Source of the DNA: Acetobacter cibinongensis | Lineage (GTDB): Bacteria; Pseudomonadota; Alphaproteobacteria; Acetobacterales; Acetobacteraceae | Reading direction: 5' to 3' | Length of the DNA: 64,000 nucleotides | NCBI RefSeq assembly: GCF_000963925.1 | Contig: NZ_BAMV01000001.1 | Location: 62,001 to 126,000 of the forward strand | Shown here: positions 1 to 10,149 of the stretch, piece after piece | Layout of the letters: each line of letters begins with the position of its first letter | Numbering within the stretch: the stretch's first letter is position 1 | Program-made: the position numbers and the translations under genes | Notes under the pieces: generated by a model | Told to the model about the DNA's origin: nothing | The model's input: only the letters and a program-made list of their open reading frames with translations | The model's database searches: none

Positions 1-688
1 TGGGCTTGAAGGTATGGACCTTGCAAAAGAAGTCACATGTGCAGCGCCCTACACATGGTCCGACAGCGTTTGGGAATGGCCTAATGGCACCCGCACGGTT
101 GAAGGCAAACGGCGCAAGGTTGTGGCTGTAGACTACGGTGCAAAACGCAACATCCTGCGTTGCCTTGTTGCCGCCGGGTGCGATGTCACTGTAGTGCCAG
201 CCACCACCACCGCGCAGGAAATTCTGGACCTGAAGCCTGAAGGGGTTTTCCTGTCCAACGGTCCGGGTGACCCTGCCGCAACAGCAACCTATGCTGTCCC
301 TGCCATTAAAGGTGTTTTGGACGCTGGCATTCCGCTGTTTGGCATCTGCCTTGGCCACCAGCTGCTGGCACAAGCTCTGGGCGGCACAACATACAAGCTG
401 ACGCGCGGCCACCGTGGCGCTAACCAGCCGGTGAAAAATCTCCTCACTGGCCGCGTTGAGATCACCAGCCAGAACCATGGCTTTGCCGTTGATGCAGATA
501 GCCTGCCATCTGATGCGCATGTTACGCATGTCAGCCTGTTTGATGGCTCCAATGAAGGTCTGGCATCTGACCGCTACACGGCTTTTTCCGTCCAGTATCA
601 CCCGGAAGCCAGCCCCGGCCCCTCTGACAGTTTTTACCTGTTCGAGCAGTTTGTGGCGCTGATTGATGCTCATGCCAGCAAAAACTAA
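1..688 (+). CDS. carA: Carbamoyl-phosphate synthase small subunit, C-terminal part (5' end outside window)
   Basis: This is the glutamine amidotransferase subunit that releases ammonia for carbamoyl phosphate, used in arginine and pyrimidine synthesis. The reading frame is already open at the left edge (Gly-Leu-Glu-Gly precede the first visible Met at 14), so the N-terminal domain lies outside the window. The class I amidotransferase domain is complete: the nucleophile motif GICLGHQ has its Cys codon at 347-349, and the catalytic His and Glu sit in [10 protein letters not shown] near the C terminus. It is followed 104 bp downstream by carB in the same direction, the usual partner. The spacer shows no hairpin, so co-transcription is likely. 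The identification is secure. Confidence 0.97.
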   Translation, partial: GLEGMDLAKEVTCAAPYTWSDSVWEWPNGTRTVEGKRRKVVAVDYGAKRNILRCLVAAGCDVTVVPATTTAQEILDLKPEGVFLSNGPGDPAATATYAVPAIKGVLDAGIPLFGICLGHQLLAQALGGTTYKLTRGHRGANQPVKNLLTGRVEITSQNHGFAVDADSLPSDAHVTHVSLFDGSNEGLASDRYTAFSVQYHPEASPGPSDSFYLFEQFVALIDAHASKN

Positions 689-792
689 CCAGCCCCGGCC
701 TGCCATGCCTCACCGCATGGTGGAAGCCCGTATTCGCCCTCATTTTTGCTTATCCAGCCCCGTGTGGGCTGCCTGTCAGGACTGAACGTACC

Positions 793-3700
793 ATGCCCAA
801 ACGGACAGATATTCGCTCCATCCTCATTATTGGCGCTGGTCCCATTGTGATCGGACAGGCGTGTGAGTTCGACTATTCCGGCGCACAAGCCTGTAAGGCG
901 CTGCGTGAGGAAGGGTACCGGGTTATTCTGGTCAACTCCAACCCCGCCACCATCATGACCGACCCCGGTCTGGCCGATGCCACTTATGTGGAGCCTATTA
1001 CGCCGGAATGTGTTGAGCGCATTATCCTGAAGGAAAAGCCCGACGCCGTTCTGCCAACAATGGGTGGCCAGACAGCACTGAACACAGCCATGGCCCTGGA
1101 CGCTTCAGGCTTCCTGAAAAAACACGGTGTGGAACTGATTGGCGCCAATGCGGAAGTCATTGACCGCGCTGAAGACCGCCAGAAATTCCGTGAAGCCATG
1201 GATGCCATTGGCATTGAAAGCCCACGCAGCCTAATTGCGCACACCATGGCAGAAGCCAATGAAGCGCTGAAGGAAATTGGCTTCCCCACCATTATCCGCC
1301 CGTCTTTCACCATGGGCGGTTCTGGCGGCGGTATTGCTTACAACCGTGAAGAGTTTGAGCAGATCGTCGCATCAGGGCTTGATGCCTCCCCCACCACAGA
1401 AGTGTTGATTGAAGAATCCGTTCTGGGCTGGAAAGAGTACGAAATGGAAGTTGTGCGCGACAAAGCGGACAACTGCATTATCGTCTGTTCCATTGAAAAT
1501 ATTGACCCCATGGGCATCCACACGGGTGACTCCATTACCGTTGCCCCTGCCCTGACGCTGACGGATAAAGAATACCAGCGTATGCGGGATGCCTCTCTGG
1601 CCTGCCTGCGCGCCATCGGGGTGGAAACCGGCGGGTCCAACGTGCAGTTTGGGGTCAACCCGGCAGACGGCCGCATGGTGGTTATTGAAATGAACCCCCG
1701 TGTTTCCCGCTCGTCCGCTCTTGCCTCCAAGGCAACAGGTTTCCCCATTGCCAAAATTGCCGCCAAGCTGGCCGTTGGCTACACGCTGGATGAGCTGAAA
1801 AACGACATCACCACAACAACCCCGGCATCCTTTGAGCCGACGATTGATTATGTGGTTGTAAAAATCCCGCGCTTTACGTTCGAAAAATTCCCCGGTGCGC
1901 CAGCTCTGCTCTCCACGTCCATGAAGTCTGTTGGGGAAGCTATGGCCATTGGTCGCTCTTTCCCTGAAGCCTTGCAGAAAGGCCTGCGCTCCATGGAAAC
2001 CGGCTTGCATGGTCTGGACCCCGTGGAAATTCCTGGGGACGGTGGAGAAGATGCCTTCCGTGCAGCCCTCTCCCAGCCACGGCCAGAGCGCATCCTCATG
2101 GCGGCACAGGCCTTACGTGCCGGTTTGTCTGTTGAAGACATTCATGAAGCCTGCCGTTTTGAACCATGGTTCCTGCGTGAGCTTGAAAAGCTGGTTCAGG
2201 CAGAACGTCAGGTTGAAAACCACGGCCTGCCGCGCGATGCACAAAGCCTGCGCCGCCTGAAGGCCCTCGGATTCTCTGATGTGCAACTGGCTCGGCTGTC
2301 CGGCCTACAGGCTGAAGAAGTTGCTAAGCTACGCACGGATGCAGGCGTTACTCCGGTTTACAAGCGCATCGATACCTGCGCTGGTGAATTCGCATCCAGC
2401 ACGCCTTACATGTATTCCTCTTATGAAGGCATGTTTGCGCCGCCTGTCTGTGAATCTGACCCGACCGACCGTGAAAAAATCGTTATTCTTGGCGGCGGCC
2501 CTAACCGTATCGGGCAGGGCATTGAGTTCGATTACTGCTGTGTGCACGCGGCCTACGCCCTGCGTGAAGCCGGGTTTGAGACCATTATGGTCAACTGTAA
2601 CCCGGAAACCGTTTCAACGGATTACGACACATCGGACCGTCTGTATTTCGAGCCTCTGACAGCGGAAGACGTCATTGCACTGATCCGGTGTGAGCAGCAG
2701 AAAGGCAAAATCAAAGGCTGTATTGTTCAGTATGGTGGGCAAACCCCGCTCAAACTGTCCCATGCGCTGGAAAAAGCAGGTATTCCGCTGCTGGGCACGC
2801 CGGCAGATGCCATTGATCGCGCTGAAGACCGTGAGCGCTTTCAGGCCATGCTCCACAAGCTGGGCCTACGGCAGCCAGCAAACGGCATTGCCCGTAACCC
2901 GCAGGAAGCGGAAGAGATTGCCGAACGCATTGGCTACCCCGTGGTGGTACGCCCATCCTACGTTCTGGGTGGTCGCGCCATGGAAATTGTCTATGATCGG
3001 CAGGCCCTTCAGCGCTATATGCGCGTTGCTCTGCAACTGGCCGGAGCAGATATTGCCAACGGCCCTGTGCTGATTGACCATTACCTGAACGATGCCATTG
3101 AAGCCGACGTTGACTGCATTTCTGACGGAACGGAAGTGTATGTTGCCGGTGTGATGGAGCACATTGAAGAAGCAGGCATTCACTCTGGTGACAGCGCCTG
3201 CGCCCTGCCGCCTTACACGCTCTCCCCTGCAATCGTAACGGAACTAAAGGCACAAACCGAAGCCATGGCCCGTGAGCTGGGCATTGTCGGTCTGATGAAT
3301 GTTCAGTACGCCATCAAGGATCAAGATATCTTTGTGCTGGAGGTCAATCCCCGCGCCTCTCGTACTGTGCCGTTTGTGGCGAAAGCCACTGGGGTGCCGG
3401 TTGCCAAGATTGGTGCCCGCGTTATGGCTGGCGATAAACTGACCAGCTTTAATCTTGATGACCGCGCAGTGACCCCGCATGTGGCGGTCAAGGAAGCCGT
3501 GTTCCCCTTCAACCGCTTTGCGGAAGTGGACACCATCCTTGGTCCGGAAATGCGCTCCACCGGTGAAGTCATGGGGCTGGATACGTCTTTTGAGCGGGCT
3601 TTTGCCAAATCCCAGCTTGGTGCGGGTGTTCGCCTACCAACGGAAGGCACAGTGTTCCTGTCCGTGCGGGATAATGACAAGGTGCATCTGCCTGCTCTGG

Positions 3701-4047
3701 GGCGTCAGCTTGCCCGCATGGGGCTGAAAATCCTGGCAACGCGCGGCACTGCCAAGCAACTGCGCGAAGCAGGCATTGATGTAACCGTCGTCAATAAGGT
3801 GCTGGAAGGCCGCCCACACTGCGTGGATGCCATCCGCTCAGGTGAAGTCCAGATGGTTATTAACACGGCACGCGGCGCCCAGTCCGTTGCAGACAGCTTT
3901 GACATCCGCCGTTCTGCTCTGGTTTTGGGCATTCCACACTATACAACGGTTGCAGGCGCACGGGCTGCAATCCATGCAATTGCGGCCATGCGGGAAGGAC
4001 CGCTTGATGTTGCGCCACTTCAGTCATACTTTAGTGGGACATTCTAA
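793..4047 (+). CDS. carB: Carbamoyl-phosphate synthase large subunit
   Basis: The protein has 1084 residues (E. coli CarB has 1073) and makes carbamoyl phosphate from bicarbonate, ammonia and two ATP in the cytoplasm. The internal duplication is visible. The first half opens with an [19 protein letters not shown] nucleotide-fold segment near residue 10, and the second half repeats it as [17 protein letters not shown] near residue 560, each followed by an ATP-grasp domain. The last 130 or so residues form the MGS-like allosteric domain. An AGGA sequence lies about 12 bases before the ATG. It lies downstream of carA as in most proteobacteria. Confidence 0.98.
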   Translation: MPKRTDIRSILIIGAGPIVIGQACEFDYSGAQACKALREEGYRVILVNSNPATIMTDPGLADATYVEPITPECVERIILKEKPDAVLPTMGGQTALNTAMALDASGFLKKHGVELIGANAEVIDRAEDRQKFREAMDAIGIESPRSLIAHTMAEANEALKEIGFPTIIRPSFTMGGSGGGIAYNREEFEQIVASGLDASPTTEVLIEESVLGWKEYEMEVVRDKADNCIIVCSIENIDPMGIHTGDSITVAPALTLTDKEYQRMRDASLACLRAIGVETGGSNVQFGVNPADGRMVVIEMNPRVSRSSALASKATGFPIAKIAAKLAVGYTLDELKNDITTTTPASFEPTIDYVVVKIPRFTFEKFPGAPALLSTSMKSVGEAMAIGRSFPEALQKGLRSMETGLHGLDPVEIPGDGGEDAFRAALSQPRPERILMAAQALRAGLSVEDIHEACRFEPWFLRELEKLVQAERQVENHGLPRDAQSLRRLKALGFSDVQLARLSGLQAEEVAKLRTDAGVTPVYKRIDTCAGEFASSTPYMYSSYEGMFAPPVCESDPTDREKIVILGGGPNRIGQGIEFDYCCVHAAYALREAGFETIMVNCNPETVSTDYDTSDRLYFEPLTAEDVIALIRCEQQKGKIKGCIVQYGGQTPLKLSHALEKAGIPLLGTPADAIDRAEDRERFQAMLHKLGLRQPANGIARNPQEAEEIAERIGYPVVVRPSYVLGGRAMEIVYDRQALQRYMRVALQLAGADIANGPVLIDHYLNDAIEADVDCISDGTEVYVAGVMEHIEEAGIHSGDSACALPPYTLSPAIVTELKAQTEAMARELGIVGLMNVQYAIKDQDIFVLEVNPRASRTVPFVAKATGVPVAKIGARVMAGDKLTSFNLDDRAVTPHVAVKEAVFPFNRFAEVDTILGPEMRSTGEVMGLDTSFERAFAKSQLGAGVRLPTEGTVFLSVRDNDKVHLPALGRQLARMGLKILATRGTAKQLREAGIDVTVVNKVLEGRPHCVDAIRSGEVQMVINTARGAQSVADSFDIRRSALVLGIPHYTTVAGARAAIHAIAAMREGPLDVAPLQSYFSGTF

Positions 4048-4054
4048 GCAGACC

Positions 4055-4077
4055 GGGCGGGGTTAACCCCCTCGCCC
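4055..4077 (+). terminator. Possible terminator-like hairpin after carB
   Basis: An imperfect GC-rich inverted repeat (GGGCG-GGGTTAACCCCCT-CGCCC) starts 8 bases after the carB stop. There is no T-run behind it, so it may only stabilise the mRNA 3' end. Confidence 0.35.
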
Positions 4078-4189
4078 ATTCTGTTGCGGACTGCAAACTG
4101 CCTGTGTTTTCGCTGTGCGGTAGGTGTCCGCTTATCTGTGTAACTTCTCTGCCGGCATGTTGCCGGCAGCTTTACTCTGGGGATACGCC

Positions 4190-4663
4190 TTGCAGAAAAC
4201 TCCGATGACGGGCAAGGGCTTGCAGCGGCTTGAAGACGAACTGCGCAGACTCAAGTCCGAAGAACGTCCGGCTATCATCCGCGCCATTGCGGAAGCCCGT
4301 AGCCACGGTGACCTTTCAGAAAACGCGGAATATCACGCCGCGCGTGAACGGCAGTCGTTTGTTGAAGGGCGTATTCTCGAGCTGGAAGAAATTGTTTCAA
4401 CCGCCGAGGTCATTGATCCCACGACCCTTTCCGGTGATCAGGTCAAGTTCGGTGCCACCGTTACGGTAGTGGATGAAGATACCGACAAAGAAGCGACCTA
4501 TCAGATTGTTGGCGTTTACGAAGCCGACATTAAGCAGAAGCTTCTCTCTGTCTCCTCCCCTCTGGCCAAGACCCTGATTGGCAAACATGAAGGTGACACC
4601 ATCTCCGTCCCCGCTCCTGGCGGTGACCGGACCTACGAAATTCTTTCTGTGAAATTCATCTGA
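4190..4663 (+). CDS. greA: Transcription elongation factor GreA
   Basis: GreA binds stalled RNA polymerase and stimulates cleavage of backtracked RNA. The start chosen is TTG at 4190, giving a product beginning LQKTPMTGKG that aligns with the E. coli start MQAIPMT. A GGGGA sequence lies just upstream at about 4179, and the 157-residue length matches the family (158 in E. coli). A longer frame from 4124 adds 22 residues with no GreA similarity; ATG 4205 would be an alternative shorter start. The N-terminal coiled coil carries the expected acidic tip segment with DLSENAEYHAARE, and the FKBP-like C-terminal domain is complete. One base separates its stop from the next gene, suggesting translational coupling with ilvA. 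Confidence 0.95.
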   Translation: MQKTPMTGKGLQRLEDELRRLKSEERPAIIRAIAEARSHGDLSENAEYHAARERQSFVEGRILELEEIVSTAEVIDPTTLSGDQVKFGATVTVVDEDTDKEATYQIVGVYEADIKQKLLSVSSPLAKTLIGKHEGDTISVPAPGGDRTYEILSVKFI

Positions 4664-4664
4664 T

Positions 4665-5861
4665 ATGATCGCGTTTGAGGACATCACGGCGGCCGCGGAA
4701 CGGATCAAGGGCAAGGTACTCCGCACGCCCACGATTTCCTCTCACGCCCTTTCCAAAGCGACCGGGGCCAACATCACACTGAAGCTTGAAAACCTTCAGG
4801 CCGTTGGCTCTTTCAAGGAGCGTGGGGCAGCAAACAAACTGGCCTTGCTCACACCTGAGGAAAGACAGCGCGGTGTTATTGCTGTCTCCGCAGGTAACCA
4901 CGCTCAGGGCGTTGCCCGCCATGCCAGCCTGCTTGGTATTGACGCCGTTATTGTCATGCCAAAGTTCACGCCAGCCGGTAAGGTTGTGCGTACCCGCAAC
5001 TGGGGTGCACGCGTTATTCTGGAAGGTGAGAGCTTTGCTGAAGCGCTCATGTTCGCTCAGGATCTTCAGGCGCGTGAAGGCCGAACCTTCATTCACCCGT
5101 ATGATGACCCCGCGGTTATGGCTGGCCAAGGCACTTGCGCTCTGGAACTGCTGGAAGATGCAGGACCATTGGACATGCTGGTAGCCCCCATTGGGGGTGG
5201 CGGTTTGCTCAGTGGCTGTTCTGTTGCCAGCAAGGCCATTCGCCCCGATGTCGAGTTGGTTGGCGTACAGGTTGAAAATTATAATTCACTCTCAGCCTTT
5301 CCCGGCGCAGCCACACGCCCTAATGGTGGCTCCACCATTGCGGAAGGCATTGCCGTTCTCCAGATAGGCAAAGCCCCTGATCAGGTTATTCGTAACCTGG
5401 TTTCCAAAGTGCTGGTGGTACCAGAATGTGCTGTAGAAAATGCCATCACACTGCTGGCGGAAGGAGCCAAGCAGGTCAGTGAAGGAGCTGGCGCAGTTGG
5501 TCTGGCTGCTATTCTGACGTACCCGGATCTGTTCCGTGGGAAGAATGTGGCGCTCCCTATTTCCGGCGGAAATATCGACAGCCGCATTCTTGCCAACACG
5601 CTCCTGCGTGCCATGCTGCGCGATGGTCGTATTTTGCGTCTGGTGATGGAAATTCCTGACCGTCCTGGCGTATTGGCCGATATTTCCAAGACGATTGGGG
5701 AAGCGGGCGGCAATATTATTGAGGTCTCACACCAAAGGCTGTTTGCGGCCCCGTCCGTTCAGGCTGCTGAGCTTGAAGTGATGATTGAGGCAAGAGACCC
5801 TGAGCACGCAGCGCTCATTACCAAAGCGCTGGGCCATTCCTATATTGTCAGACGCGCCTAA
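4665..5861 (+). CDS. ilvA: Threonine ammonia-lyase (threonine dehydratase) with C-terminal ACT domain
   Basis: A PLP enzyme converting threonine to 2-oxobutyrate, the entry into isoleucine synthesis. The 398-residue length matches the form with one C-terminal ACT domain. The PLP-binding lysine is K51 in GSFKERGA, the phosphate-binding glycine loop is IGGGGLLSG near residue 177, and the ACT-like segment (LVMEIPDRPGVLADISKTIG) starts near residue 325. The gene begins one base after greA ends. The single-ACT architecture fits either a biosynthetic or a catabolic role, so the symbol is less certain than the activity. Confidence 0.9.
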   Translation: MIAFEDITAAAERIKGKVLRTPTISSHALSKATGANITLKLENLQAVGSFKERGAANKLALLTPEERQRGVIAVSAGNHAQGVARHASLLGIDAVIVMPKFTPAGKVVRTRNWGARVILEGESFAEALMFAQDLQAREGRTFIHPYDDPAVMAGQGTCALELLEDAGPLDMLVAPIGGGGLLSGCSVASKAIRPDVELVGVQVENYNSLSAFPGAATRPNGGSTIAEGIAVLQIGKAPDQVIRNLVSKVLVVPECAVENAITLLAEGAKQVSEGAGAVGLAAILTYPDLFRGKNVALPISGGNIDSRILANTLLRAMLRDGRILRLVMEIPDRPGVLADISKTIGEAGGNIIEVSHQRLFAAPSVQAAELEVMIEARDPEHAALITKALGHSYIVRRA

Positions 5862-5871
5862 AACTACCTGT

Positions 5872-5909
5872 AAAAGCTGGGCGCGGCCTAGAACCGCCCC
5901 AGTTTTTCG
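5872..5909 (+). terminator. Hairpin terminator between ilvA and the convergent methyltransferase gene
   Basis: A GC-rich stem (AAAAGCTGGGCGCGG against CCGCCCCAGTTTTT, one bulged C) begins 10 bases after the ilvA stop and ends in a T-run. Its A-rich left arm lets it work on the other strand too, where it overlaps the last codons of the methyltransferase gene. Confidence 0.65.
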
Positions 5910-6580
5910 TATCCAAGATTATACGCCAGACACTGAGCAATGCGCCGAACGCGGCTGTCAGACAGTTTGCGAATAACAACATCGCAGTACATTTTTTCTT
6001 CCAGACAAAAAGCAACCATTTCCCACCGATCACGCAGCATGAACTCGTGCCCGGCCTGGATAACGCCATAAGGGCCGTTATCATCCCTCATGATATAATC
6101 ATTCAAAATAATCAGCCCGGTCACAGGCTTGATCTTACGCCGCACAACCTCAAGGTCACGCACAACGGCCAGATAATTATGGTCGGCATCCAGATAAATA
6201 ATGTCTACGCTTTCATCAGGAAGGGCATTAAGCATCGCGCCGCTATCGCCCTCAAGCACCTTAACAACCCCAGTTGCTATATCCGCACCAAACTTGCTTT
6301 CAAAAAAGCCCCGGTGTGTTTTTCCTTCAAAAAACTCGTCTATAGGACAGCCCCAAACCTCTGGCAGCGTATGCACCCTATATTCGTCAATAGCGTAGAA
6401 GGTAGAGGGTTTGCAGACATCCAGTATTTTTCTGGAAAACCCTCCTTTCATTACACCTACCTCCGCAATAACAGCATGCTTTGGCAGTAAGGGGAGCATA
6501 TCATCACGGCTTGGCAGAAGACGGGCATTCCGTAAAAACCTCTTGGGGAGAGGAGGAACTGCAGGGAGTGAAAGAGCCAT
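5888..6580 (-). CDS. Class I SAM-dependent methyltransferase (Methyltransf_24-like)
   Basis: A 230-residue protein with a Rossmann-type SAM-binding motif near residues 38-53 (AEVGVMKGGFSRKIL) and the acidic strand IIYLDADHNY that is typical of Methyltransf_24 proteins. These often sit near polysaccharide or antibiotic genes and act on sugars or small molecules. There is no such context here: it is a single gene between ilvA and an orphan response regulator, so the substrate cannot be told. No signal peptide or membrane segment is seen. The ribosome site before the ATG at 6580 is weak. Confidence 0.8.
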   Translation of the reverse strand: MALSLPAVPPLPKRFLRNARLLPSRDDMLPLLPKHAVIAEVGVMKGGFSRKILDVCKPSTFYAIDEYRVHTLPEVWGCPIDEFFEGKTHRGFFESKFGADIATGVVKVLEGDSGAMLNALPDESVDIIYLDADHNYLAVVRDLEVVRRKIKPVTGLIILNDYIMRDDNGPYGVIQAGHEFMLRDRWEMVAFCLEEKMYCDVVIRKLSDSRVRRIAQCLAYNLGYEKLGRF

Positions 6581-6652
6581 AACCGAGACCTTTAATGTCG
6601 CAAAAGAATATTAATGTATAGTAATTTTCATGCTGATAAAGCTGATAAAGAA

Positions 6653-6678
6653 AGAGCAGAGGACTTACCCTCTGCTCT
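6653..6678 (-). terminator. Rho-independent terminator of the response-regulator gene
   Basis: A perfect 10-bp stem (AGAGCAGAGG / CCTCTGCTCT) with a 6-base loop sits just past the stop codon of the regulator gene. On the minus strand it is followed by a T-rich stretch. Confidence 0.75.
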
Positions 6679-6684
6679 GATGCT

Positions 6685-7404
6685 TTAGACTGCGCTACCC
6701 GTTTTAGCTTCCGGGTTAAGCCTGTAACCACCGCCCTCTGTTATCAGAAGGCTGGCGTTGGTCGGATCCGGCTCAATTTTCTGGCGTAGGCGGTAAATAT
6801 GGGTTTCAAGCGTATGCGTCGTGACCGCAGCGTTATAGCCCCACACTTCGTTCAGAAGCACCTGCCGTGGCACTGGGCGCGTGCCTGCGCGGTAGAGAAA
6901 CTTTAGAATAGCCGTCTCTTTTTCCGTCAGACGAATACGCTTGTTTTTAACCGGCTCCTGCAACAGCTTTGCTGAAGGGCGGAAGGTATATGGCCCAATA
7001 GAGAAGACCGCATCCTCGCTGTTTTCAAACAGGCGAAGCTGTGCCCGCAACCGCGCCAAAAGCTCAGCAATACGGAAAGGCTTGGCAACATAATCATTGG
7101 CCCCGGCATCCAGCCCGCGAACAATGTCTGCCTCATCATCGGAACCCGTCAGCATGATGATCGGCATACGGAAACCGTCTTTTCTCAACTCCGCACAGAA
7201 GTCCCGCCCGTCTCCGTCAGAGAGGGTGACATCCAGCAGAACGGCGTCAAAACGGCTATCTGGTGCTTTCAGTTTTTCGCGGGCTTCAGCAAGACTGGCT
7301 GCTTCCTTGACGGCAAATTCACCATCAAGCTGCAATTGCTCGACAAGTGTTTGTCGAAGTATCTGATCATCATCGACAACCAATATGGGACGTGCACCTG
7401 TCAT
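6685..7404 (-). CDS. OmpR/PhoB-family response regulator, orphan
   Basis: A 239-residue DNA-binding response regulator. The receiver domain (about 1-120) has the acidic pocket DDD at 11-13, the phospho-acceptor D58 in LLDVTLSDGDG, T86 and K108 in YVAKPF. The winged-helix output domain follows (about 145-235, ending LITEGGGYRLNP). No histidine kinase gene is adjacent, so its partner must be elsewhere. The receiver wording resembles the alphaproteobacterial CenR-type envelope regulators, but that is recall and not established here. The gene ends in its own terminator and appears monocistronic. Confidence 0.9.
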   Translation of the reverse strand: MTGARPILVVDDDQILRQTLVEQLQLDGEFAVKEAASLAEAREKLKAPDSRFDAVLLDVTLSDGDGRDFCAELRKDGFRMPIIMLTGSDDEADIVRGLDAGANDYVAKPFRIAELLARLRAQLRLFENSEDAVFSIGPYTFRPSAKLLQEPVKNKRIRLTEKETAILKFLYRAGTRPVPRQVLLNEVWGYNAAVTTHTLETHIYRLRQKIEPDPTNASLLITEGGGYRLNPEAKTGSAV

Positions 7405-7557
7405 GAGTGTTTCTTCTCCTTCGTGTCAGCCTTGAAGTCTCTTGGCGGACTCAACCTTTTGATTTTAGAACTCTCTCACGAATTCCGCTTCAAACCAATA
7501 GCTCAAGCATAATCCGCTTTTTTCTTCATAAGATACGATATAGGCTTTGTTATCCCT

Positions 7558-8073
7558 ATGATGATACACGTTCACCCAGTCGCGCGCAGTAACCACAATG
7601 CACAACTGCATTGCGGACACAAAATCATGACCGCCGTCATAGGTAAAAACGGTGTAACCCCTTGTAAACAAGAGGGAGACCACGCAACGCCGTTAGGGCT
7701 ATTCCCCCTCCGCCGCGTATTTTACCGCGCAGATAAAGTCGCCCGCCCCCATACATGCCTGCCGACAGAAGCCATAAGCCGGACAGACGGATGGTGCGAT
7801 GACCCTACATCCCCGCATTATAATAAAAAATTGACCCTACCCCATGAAGCGCGGCACGAAATTCTGTGGCGTGAGGACGATGTGTACGACATTATCGTTG
7901 TGATCGGTTATAATGATGACCCAGCACAAGCAGGGCGCGGTTCCGCCATTTTCATGCATAAACAGCGACCTGACCGCTCCCCTACAGAGGGATGCGTAGC
8001 TCTAAGTGAAGCAGACCTGCTGGCCGTACTAGCCAGTCAGGCTACGCATATTCTTATTCATGCCCCGACATGA
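7558..8073 (+). CDS. L,D-transpeptidase catalytic-domain (YkuD-type) protein
   Basis: A 171-residue YkuD-fold protein. Family members form or edit 3-3 crosslinks in peptidoglycan or attach proteins to it. The catalytic site is visible as H134 (AIFMH) followed by SPTEGC with nucleophile C146. The usual SHGC is replaced by TEGC. The N-terminal strand with KQEGDHATPLG is kept, which supports the ATGATG start at 7558, although no clear ribosome site precedes it. No signal peptide is seen, which is odd for a periplasmic enzyme. Its 3' end overlaps the convergent antiporter gene by 16 bp. Confidence 0.82.
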   Translation: MMIHVHPVARSNHNAQLHCGHKIMTAVIGKNGVTPCKQEGDHATPLGLFPLRRVFYRADKVARPHTCLPTEAISRTDGWCDDPTSPHYNKKLTLPHEARHEILWREDDVYDIIVVIGYNDDPAQAGRGSAIFMHKQRPDRSPTEGCVALSEADLLAVLASQATHILIHAPT

Positions 8074-9905
8074 TGGGCGGCATCCTGAAACAAGGACGTC
8101 TCTGAAAAATCTGGCGGCACAAGGGCAACCACACAATGCCCGTTTTCAAGCTGCGGCCGCGCCTGATCTTCAGCGGACAGAACTGTAATGGAGACGCCTT
8201 TTTGTAGAACAAGAAACGGCAGAAGGTTGCTGCCCTCGTAAAAAATAGCGTCCTTGTTTTCGTCCGTTACGGTGAGGTTGATAAAGCGCCAACCTTCCTT
8301 GACCAGAGTTTCAAGCAGGGTGAAATTCCACGAAGGCTCACCAAGCACTTTCCCCCTCGCCTCACGACTCAGACCACGATACTGGTCAAGCCGTGCTATG
8401 CCGGGACTGACCTGATACACACGCTGCCCGCCAAAATGCGGCGTGAGATGAGCACAGACAAGCCCGTTGTAAATGGCATCCGGGGTTGTGCATATCAGAT
8501 AGTCCGCAGGGCGCTCTTCCAGACTTTCTGCACCTTCTTCAGAAAGCACCTCTGCAGGCAGCACCGGCACACCAGCAGCCTGTGCGCGTGTCAGGTCAAG
8601 CGAGGAATTATCAACCAGAAGAACCGGCACATTCGCTTTGTGTACGGCAATGGCCATCTTGCTGGACCAGTCGTTTGCCCCAACAATGGCTAGCGCAGGC
8701 TCATCAGACAAAGTGAGCTTAAGCCTACGACCCAGAGGTGCGAGGGAAAAGCCATGCAGGATCATGGTTGAGGCAATAACGGCAAATACCGCTGGCATCA
8801 CCTGCCCTGCGCCGGGGTACCCTGCATCCTGCAAGCGCAGCCCAGCCACGCCAGCCACAGCTGCGGCAACAATACCACGCGGCGCAATCCAACCAACAAA
8901 GATCCTCTCTGCCCAAGGCATACTGGAACGTGCTGTTGCAAGAAGAATGCCCAATGGCCGCACAAGAAACAGCACGGCCAGCGTAAGCGCACCGATAGAC
9001 CATGACAGATGTGCCAGCTCAGCACGCTGCAAATCAGCCGTAAGCAACACAAAGAGAATAGAGACAATCAGCACTACCAGCGCTTCCTTCATGCGCTGGA
9101 TTTCAGCCATACCGGGAATACGCAAATTCACCAGCGCCATACCAAAAACAGTGGATGCCATAAGACCGGCACCATCCATGGCGAGCGTTCCCAGTGAAAA
9201 CAGGACCAGAGCCGAGGTAATCAATACCGGAATTTTCAGGACTTCGGGCATCATGTCCCGCACCCACAGCCAGCGCATGCCCCACGCCGCACCGATACCC
9301 AACGCAATCATCAGCCCTGCACTGGCAATCATATGCGGCAGAATAAACCCGAAAAACGTGCCAGAGCCTTCGTCCGGGCGCATCAGCAGAACTTCGAGCA
9401 CCAATGTTGCCAGAATGGCGCCTATGGGGTCGTTTACAATGGCCTCCCACCGCAGAAAGGCTGCAACGCGCGGGTGCAGTTTGGCATTGCGCAGCAACGG
9501 CAGAACCACTGTCGGCCCGGTCACCACAATAATCGCCCCGAACAGAAAAGCAGCGCCCCAGCTCATCCCGCCGATATAATGCGCCGCAACAGTACCAAGA
9601 ATAAGATTAATAGGTAGCGCCACCAAGGTGAGACGCAACACGCCCTCCCCGGCTTCTTTTAACTGCCTGAAATCCAACGCAAGCCCGCCCTCAAACACAA
9701 TCAACGCCACAGCGAGCGAGACGAGAGAGTGAAAGGCCGGGCCGATCATGCGTGTTGGGTGCAAAACTTCCAGCACCGGGCCGTACAACAACCCTAGGGC
9801 GAACAATAGAACAATGGCTGGCAACCTGAACCGCCATGCAGTCCACTGCGCCAGCATGCTGCCGCCCAGGACAAAAAAGATGCTGAGAAGTACGCTTTCA
9901 GTCAT
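8058..9905 (-). CDS. Cation:proton antiporter (CPA1/NhaP type) with C-terminal nucleotide-binding-like domain
   Basis: A polytopic inner-membrane protein of about 615 residues. The N-terminal two thirds carry many hydrophobic segments and the CPA signatures LIVFEGGLALDFRQL and EAIVNDPIGAI. The C-terminal third begins EPALAIVGANDWSSKMAIAV, resembling a TrkA-N/RCK regulatory domain. The expected role is Na+ or K+ export in exchange for protons, useful under acid or salt stress. The ATG at 9905 is preferred over an extended frame to 9959, because the protein then starts at the first membrane segment (MTESVLLSIFFVLGG). It stands alone on the minus strand. Ion specificity cannot be read from the sequence. 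Confidence 0.88.
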   Translation of the reverse strand: MTESVLLSIFFVLGGSMLAQWTAWRFRLPAIVLLFALGLLYGPVLEVLHPTRMIGPAFHSLVSLAVALIVFEGGLALDFRQLKEAGEGVLRLTLVALPINLILGTVAAHYIGGMSWGAAFLFGAIIVVTGPTVVLPLLRNAKLHPRVAAFLRWEAIVNDPIGAILATLVLEVLLMRPDEGSGTFFGFILPHMIASAGLMIALGIGAAWGMRWLWVRDMMPEVLKIPVLITSALVLFSLGTLAMDGAGLMASTVFGMALVNLRIPGMAEIQRMKEALVVLIVSILFVLLTADLQRAELAHLSWSIGALTLAVLFLVRPLGILLATARSSMPWAERIFVGWIAPRGIVAAAVAGVAGLRLQDAGYPGAGQVMPAVFAVIASTMILHGFSLAPLGRRLKLTLSDEPALAIVGANDWSSKMAIAVHKANVPVLLVDNSSLDLTRAQAAGVPVLPAEVLSEEGAESLEERPADYLICTTPDAIYNGLVCAHLTPHFGGQRVYQVSPGIARLDQYRGLSREARGKVLGEPSWNFTLLETLVKEGWRFINLTVTDENKDAIFYEGSNLLPFLVLQKGVSITVLSAEDQARPQLENGHCVVALVPPDFSETSLFQDAAHHVGA

Positions 9906-10149
9906 GGTGATCCAATGTGCTGCTATGCTGCGGAGGGTTCTCAACCAGAACCAGCGCAACGGATATCGTGCGAGACAAGATGCTACAGTTTACACGAATA
10001 TGCACAAATTGGTTTTTTGAAAATGCGTTCTTCTTATAAAAAAATGTATATTTTGCAGCTCTGATTCGTTTTTATTGTAACAACAGAGCTTGCCTCTGCA
10101 ACAGTTTCCAAAAAGAGAGAAATTCTGTCGCAGAGTGCTGGGAGTATTT

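Noticed and set aside
8638-9579. 313-codon plus-strand frame opposite the antiporter gene
   Set aside because: Antisense shadow of a clear membrane-protein gene; rich in Ser, Thr, Arg and Pro as expected from reverse-complemented hydrophobic codons.
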